Part shown: one piece after another, positions 60,117 through 64,000 of the stretch | How the letters are laid out: each line of letters opens with the position of its first letter | Numbering within the stretch: the first letter of the stretch is position 1 | Notes under the pieces: generated by a model | What the model saw: only the letters and a program-made list of their open reading frames with translations | Told to the model about the DNA's origin: nothing | Databases searched by the model: none | Assembly (NCBI RefSeq): GCF_017347085.1 | Contig: NZ_JADPSA010000001.1 | Span: 186,001-250,000 of the forward strand | DNA from: Nesterenkonia sp. E16_10 | GTDB lineage: Bacteria; Actinomycetota; Actinomycetes; Actinomycetales; Micrococcaceae | Reading direction: 5' to 3' | Length of the DNA stretch: 64,000 nt | Made by a program: the position numbers and the translations under genes

Positions 60117-61097
60117 GTGACCGGATCAGATACCCCCAGCAGCCCGACCGCCCCCAACCTGCCCGCGAAGGTCTCCGACATCTTCGATCCCTGGCAGTGG
60201 CGCACCGTGGAGGGGTTCGACTTCACCGACGTCACCTATCACCGGCGTGTGCAGCGCGACGAGGCCGGCATGATCACCGCTGATCTGCCGGCGGTGCGGA
60301 TCGCGTTCGACCGCCCCGAGGTGCGCAACGCGTTCCGGCCCGGCACCGTGGATGAGCTCTACCGCGCGCTGGACCATGCCCGGATGACCCCCGATGTGGG
60401 CGCGGTGCTGCTCACCGGCAACGGCCCCTCCGCCAAGGACGGTGGGCACAGCTTCTGCTCCGGCGGAGACCAGCGGATCCGTGGCCGCGACGGGTATCGC
60501 TATGCCGAGGGCGACACCGCTGAGACCATCGACCCGGCGCGCGCCGGGCGGCTGCATATCCTCGAGGTCCAGCGGCTGATCCGCACCATGCCCAAGGTGG
60601 TGATCGCCGTGGTCAACGGTTGGGCGGCCGGCGGCGGGCACTCGCTGCATGTGGTGGCCGATCTGAGCATCGCCTCGCTGCAGCACGGGAAGTTCAAGCA
60701 GACCGACGCCACGGTGGGCTCCTTCGACGCCGGCTACGGCTCGGCGCTGCTGGCCCGCCAGGTGGGCCAGAAGAAGGCCCGTGAGATCTTCTTCCTGGCT
60801 CGGGAACATTCCGCCGAAGAGATGGTCGCCGTCGGCGCGGTCAACGAGGCCGTGGACCACGAGCGTCTCGAAGAGGTCGCACTGGGCTACGCCACCGACA
60901 TCGCCCGGCAGTCCCCGCAGGCCATTCGGATGCTGAAGTTCGCCTTCAACGCCCCCGACGACGGCCTTGCGGGCCAGCAGGTCTTCGCCGGAGAGGCCAC
61001 CCGGATGGGCTACATGACCGATGAGGCGGTGGAGGGCCGCGACGCCTTCCTGGCCAAGCGCGAGCCCGACTGGTCCGAGTTCCCGTACTACTACTGA
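60117..61097 (+). CDS. menB: 1,4-dihydroxy-2-naphthoyl-CoA synthase
   Basis: MenB closes the naphthoquinone ring from o-succinylbenzoyl-CoA. The 326-aa protein has the crotonase fold: VRIAFDRPEVRNAFRPGTVDEL, the oxyanion-hole FCSGGDQRIRGRDGY, NGWAAGGGHSLHVVADLSIAS, and the MenB-specific VGSFDAGYGSALLARQVGQKKAREIFFLAR. The end DWSEFPYYY is also typical. The GTG start is set by the leaderless promoter. It stands apart from menD-menC by about 14 kb. Confidence 0.95.
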   Translation: MTGSDTPSSPTAPNLPAKVSDIFDPWQWRTVEGFDFTDVTYHRRVQRDEAGMITADLPAVRIAFDRPEVRNAFRPGTVDELYRALDHARMTPDVGAVLLTGNGPSAKDGGHSFCSGGDQRIRGRDGYRYAEGDTAETIDPARAGRLHILEVQRLIRTMPKVVIAVVNGWAAGGGHSLHVVADLSIASLQHGKFKQTDATVGSFDAGYGSALLARQVGQKKAREIFFLAREHSAEEMVAVGAVNEAVDHERLEEVALGYATDIARQSPQAIRMLKFAFNAPDDGLAGQQVFAGEATRMGYMTDEAVEGRDAFLAKREPDWSEFPYYY

Positions 61098-61268
61098 TCG
61101 GGGGCATTACTCCATACCGGCACCCTCCTCACGCTGCGAGGAGCACACCGGGCGTCGAGGTCCCGAGACGATCGAAGCCGCAACGAATAGACTCCAGATC
61201 AGGCCTATGGACGACGGAGTCATGGCCTTCAATGCGCTGATGATGCGCGGACAGGAGACCGGCCTGAG

Positions 61269-62357
61269 ATGAGCTCCCCTCCCAGCATCAATCCCGATGG
61301 AACAGATTCGCACCCAGGCCCGGCGCAGGTCGGAGCGGACCCCTCAGCGATGGCCACCCGGACGAGCGACAGCGGCCCGCGTCGCGAGGTCACTCTGCGA
61401 TTCCTTGCCGCGCCCACGGACCGCGGCAAGGCCGGGACCGTGGACGCCGGTCGGGTCCTGGAATGGGTGGACAAGGCGGCCTTCGCCGCGGCCACCGGCT
61501 GGTCGGGCAGCTACTGCGTGACCGCCTACGTCGGCAACATCCACTTCCATGATCCGGTCCAAGTCGGCGAGATGGTGGAGGTCACCGGCACTGTGCTCTA
61601 CACGGGCCGGACCTCGATGCATATCCAAACGATGGTCCGCTCTGGGGACCCCAAGACGGGCCACCTCGAGGAGCGCGCTCGTTGCCTGGTCATCTTCGTG
61701 GCGGTGGACGCGGACGGCCACGCCACACCGGTGCCGGAACTCGTCCCCCACACCCCGGAGCAGAAGCGCGACCACGAATACGCCAAGTCCAGGATCCCCA
61801 TCCGCAGCGCCATCACGGCGGCCTTGAAGAGCCAGCGCTACACGGACGCAGGCACTGCCGAGCGCGTCACGCTGCGTTTCCTGGCAGAACCCACGGACGT
61901 GAACTGGGGCGGCAAGGTCCACGGCGGCGTGGTCATGGAGTGGATCGACACCGCCGCTTACCTCTGCTCCTCCCGATATTGCGGCCGAGACACGGTGGCG
62001 GTGTTCTCCGGCGGGATCCGCTTCACGCGTCCGGTGCACATCGGGGACCTCGTCGAGGTGGAGGCCCGACTGATCTACACCGGCAACAAGGGCATGCATA
62101 TCGCCGTGGAGGTCCGCTCCGGAGATCCCAAGGGCGACGAACTCACCCAGACCACGAATTGCATCACCATCATGGTCGCACGCGACGAGAATGGGACCTC
62201 TGTCCCTGTTCCTCCGTGGGAGCCAGTCACCGAGGAGGACCGTGAGCTCTGGACCCATACCCGCACCCTGCTGGAGATCCGGAGCCGTGCCCCCGGCAGT
62301 CGTCTCCCTGACCACCTGCTGAACGACCCTCAAGCGCAGAACAACAGGCTCCCGTAA
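61269..62357 (+). CDS. acyl-CoA thioesterase with two hot-dog domains
   Basis: This 362-aa protein of the BFIT/ACOT type hydrolyses acyl-CoA. It has two hot-dog domains, residues about 40-155 and 198-310. The second keeps the full motif KVHGGVVMEWIDTAAY (His218, Asp227); in the first the matching stretch is TVDAGRVLEWVDKAAF, with Asp59 in place of the histidine. Both have a following YVGNIHFHDPVQVGE / FSGGIRFTRPVHIGD strand. Codons contain slightly more A and T than in neighbours. A 21-codon ORF at 61207-61272 overlaps its start. Confidence 0.88.
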   Translation: MSSPPSINPDGTDSHPGPAQVGADPSAMATRTSDSGPRREVTLRFLAAPTDRGKAGTVDAGRVLEWVDKAAFAAATGWSGSYCVTAYVGNIHFHDPVQVGEMVEVTGTVLYTGRTSMHIQTMVRSGDPKTGHLEERARCLVIFVAVDADGHATPVPELVPHTPEQKRDHEYAKSRIPIRSAITAALKSQRYTDAGTAERVTLRFLAEPTDVNWGGKVHGGVVMEWIDTAAYLCSSRYCGRDTVAVFSGGIRFTRPVHIGDLVEVEARLIYTGNKGMHIAVEVRSGDPKGDELTQTTNCITIMVARDENGTSVPVPPWEPVTEEDRELWTHTRTLLEIRSRAPGSRLPDHLLNDPQAQNNRLP

Positions 62358-62451
62358 CGTCCCGTGCCCACACAACCAGCACGAGATCACTCGATGCTGC
62401 ATCCCTCGCGAACGGTGAGGTGGATTCGCCGGGCCCACGAGACTCTGAGTT

Positions 62452-62646
62452 CTACTCCTCTATGTGGATGGACGCAGATGGGCAGAAGTCCGCAGCTTCT
62501 CGGACAAGGTCGTGTTCTGCTTCGGATGGAATCTCCTTGAGCAGCTCCACTTTGCCGTCGTCGGCACGCTGCGCGAACACGTTCGGTGCCGAGCGCACAC
62601 ATTGTCCGGCAGCGACACAGGTATCCTCGGTGGTCGCAATCTTCAC
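62452..62646 (-). CDS. 3Fe-4S ferredoxin
   Basis: This 64-aa ferredoxin resembles the partners of actinobacterial cytochrome P450 enzymes. Three cysteines are present: Cys10 and Cys16 (DTCVAAGQCVRSAPNVF) and Cys55 (ADFCPSASIHI), which bind a 3Fe-4S cluster; the fourth cysteine of 4Fe-4S types is missing. No P450 gene is in the window. An FprA-type reductase at 36983 is a possible electron source. Confidence 0.9.
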   Translation of the reverse strand: MKIATTEDTCVAAGQCVRSAPNVFAQRADDGKVELLKEIPSEAEHDLVREAADFCPSASIHIEE

Positions 62647-62866
62647 GGCGATGGTCCCTTCGTCTCGGGGCGAGAAAAATCGTGACGGGCTTCAGGCACT
62701 GGCCCACAGTGGATGGACTCAAGCTGCCTGCAACGGAACTGGTCCGTGAATCGAATGCTACGCGGGGTGCCTGCGAGCATCTAGGGCGCGGCATCCGGCC
62801 TCCGAAGCTGTCCACGGCACCAGACTCGATGCCGTCGAGACCCCTCGCGAGTAGATGCCGGAGGCA
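62647..62866. other. intergenic region
   Basis: These 220 bp upstream of the ferredoxin gene show no supported gene. Base composition is less GC-rich than the flanks. Confidence 0.4.
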
Positions 62867-64000
62867 TCAGCTCCGCGAGTTCAACAGCTCCGCCAGGTGC
62901 ACCGCCGGAACATCGGCGAGGTCCTCGAGCTGGATCCGGCAGGACATCCCGTCGGCCAGCACCACGGTGTCTCCGCCGCGCGTGCGCTGGTCCCGCACCG
63001 CTGGCATCAGGTAGGTTTCGGCCACCGCGACGGAGGTCTCATAGTGGCCCTGCTCCACGCCGAAGTTCCCGGCCAGCCCGCAGCATCCGGCGACCTTGGT
63101 GACCTCGGCGCCGGCCTGCTCCAGCAGCGCCCGGTCGGCCTCCCATCCGATGATGGCTGACTGGTGGCAGTGTGGCTGCGCCACAACGTCGACCCCCGTC
63201 AGATCCGGCAGTCGCACCCGGCCCTCCTCCACCAGGCCGGTGAGCAGCTCCGCGAAGCTGCGCACCCCGGCGGCCACGACCCTGGCGGCCTCGCTGTCGC
63301 AGAGCTCGAGCGCGTCGCTGCGCAGCGTGGCCAGGCAGCTGGGCTCCAGACCGATCACCGGCACGCCGGAGCTGACGTAGGGCGCGAGCACCTCCACGGC
63401 CTGGCTGATCCGCCGGCGGGCCTGGTCCAGCTGACCGGTGGAGATCCAGGGCAGCCCGCAGCAGCCCTGTTTCTGGATCAGCCGCACCTGGAGCCCCTGG
63501 GCCTGCAGGTATTCGATCGCGGCCAGCCCGGACTGCGGGAAGAAGTGGTTGGTGAAGGAATCCGCCCAGACCCACACGTCGGGCTGCCCGGTGTTCCCGG
63601 TGGCAGCACCGGCCGCGTGAGAGGAGCTGGCGGCGTTCAGCCTGCCCGCAGCTCGGCGCAGCGTCCGGGAGGCGAACTTCGGCACCGACCGGCGTTGATC
63701 GATCCCGGCCGCCCACTTCGCCGCCGCAGCGACCGGGGCCAGGGCCATCATCAGGTTTGCCACCGGCGCGACCGGTGCGGCGAGCTTCGCCCAGACCGGG
63801 AGCCGCCCCAGGACGTAATGGCTGCGCGGACGGAGCCGGCGCCGCGGACGGCCCTCGGAGTCCCGGTCGTACTTCTGGTGCAGCGCCTCGGCCTTATAGG
63901 CGGCCATGTCCACCCCGGCCGGACAGTCCGAGGCGCATCCCTTGCAGGACAGGCACAGATCCAGGGCCTCGTGCACCGCCGGGTCGCTGAGCCCGTGCAC
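62867..64000 (-). CDS. (Fe-S)-binding oxidoreductase, C-terminal part
   Basis: The gene runs off the right edge, so its 5' part is missing. The 377 visible residues have a 4Fe-4S ferredoxin motif LCLSCKGCASDCPAGVDMA and two cysteine-rich CCG domains (KQGCCGLPW, LEPSCLATL, AGCCGLAGNFG), as in GlpC, LutA and the C-terminal half of FAD-linked D-lactate/glycolate dehydrogenases. Because the part upstream of the ferredoxin motif is open, a large FAD-plus-Fe-S fusion is most likely. The product acts in electron transfer from an organic acid. Confidence 0.85.
   Translation of the reverse strand: MHGLSDPAVHEALDLCLSCKGCASDCPAGVDMAAYKAEALHQKYDRDSEGRPRRRLRPRSHYVLGRLPVWAKLAAPVAPVANLMMALAPVAAAAKWAAGIDQRRSVPKFASRTLRRAAGRLNAASSSHAAGAATGNTGQPDVWVWADSFTNHFFPQSGLAAIEYLQAQGLQVRLIQKQGCCGLPWISTGQLDQARRRISQAVEVLAPYVSSGVPVIGLEPSCLATLRSDALELCDSEAARVVAAGVRSFAELLTGLVEEGRVRLPDLTGVDVVAQPHCHQSAIIGWEADRALLEQAGAEVTKVAGCCGLAGNFGVEQGHYETSVAVAETYLMPAVRDQRTRGGDTVVLADGMSCRIQLEDLADVPAVHLAELLNSRS

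Noticed and set aside
1-64000. CRISPR array, prophage, insertion sequence or integrase
   Set aside because: No spaced direct repeats of 25-40 bp with unique spacers, no transposase or integrase motif and no target-site duplications were seen. The 28-bp repeats at 54974 are directly adjacent without spacers.

Overview
The window is chromosomal DNA of a high-GC Gram-positive bacterium, most likely a Micrococcaceae actinobacterium. A halotolerant genus such as Nesterenkonia would fit, but that is inferred from gene content, menaquinone genes, very acidic secreted protein and GC-rich third codon positions, not from a marker gene. I see no prophage, insertion sequence, integrase or CRISPR array. 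The DNA reads as core metabolism with about 57 protein genes, three tRNA genes and one convincing unlisted small ORF.

Layout. 1-2.4 kb: thyA (3' end), folA (with an unusual membrane tail) and asd. 2.4-7.7 kb, minus strand: murB, a polar amino-acid ABC transporter (ATPase, permease, lipoprotein), two hot-dog dehydratases and a small membrane protein. 7.9-19.3 kb: an assimilatory nitrate/nitrite locus with transporter, molybdenum nitrate reductase, its flavoprotein partner, a HemD-winged-helix fusion, CobA, NirB, and a divergent NirD plus CbiX-type chelatase. Siroheme synthesis is thus linked to the siroheme enzyme it serves. A four-element GlnR-like box lies between nirB and nirD, and a weaker one precedes the transporter. 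19.4-26.3 kb: a membrane alpha/beta hydrolase, an SNF2 helicase, tRNA-Met and tRNA-Thr, and a DeaD-type RNA helicase preceded by a 39-codon leader ORF.

26.5-38.4 kb: MOSC protein, cystathionine gamma-synthase, cystathionine beta-synthase, AlkA-type glycosylase, thioredoxin, tRNA-Tyr, a MocR-like regulator lacking its PLP lysine, YajQ, a Na/Pi cotransporter, HtpX and a ferredoxin-NADP reductase. 38.5-46.5 kb: a SUKH-like protein coupled to a HIT protein, then menaquinone synthesis (polyprenyl diphosphate synthase, menG, menF, menD, menC). menB follows 13.6 kb further on; menA and menE are not in the window. 46.5-52 kb: two PAP2 phosphatases flanking a metallo-hydrolase and an alanine/sodium symporter, then a fatty-acid desaturase.

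52.2-55 kb: a NarL-family sensor kinase and response regulator next to the desaturase, with a 22-bp perfect palindrome upstream of the desaturase promoter; this resembles the DesK/DesR arrangement. 55-64 kb: oligopeptidase B, a methyltransferase, a DUF2332 protein, TenA, menB, a double hot-dog thioesterase, a 3Fe-4S ferredoxin and the C-terminal part of a large Fe-S oxidoreductase.

A feature seen throughout is a TAnnnT-like -10 box placed 6-9 nt before the start codon, which indicates leaderless transcription of at least 16 genes. This also fixes several start codons.
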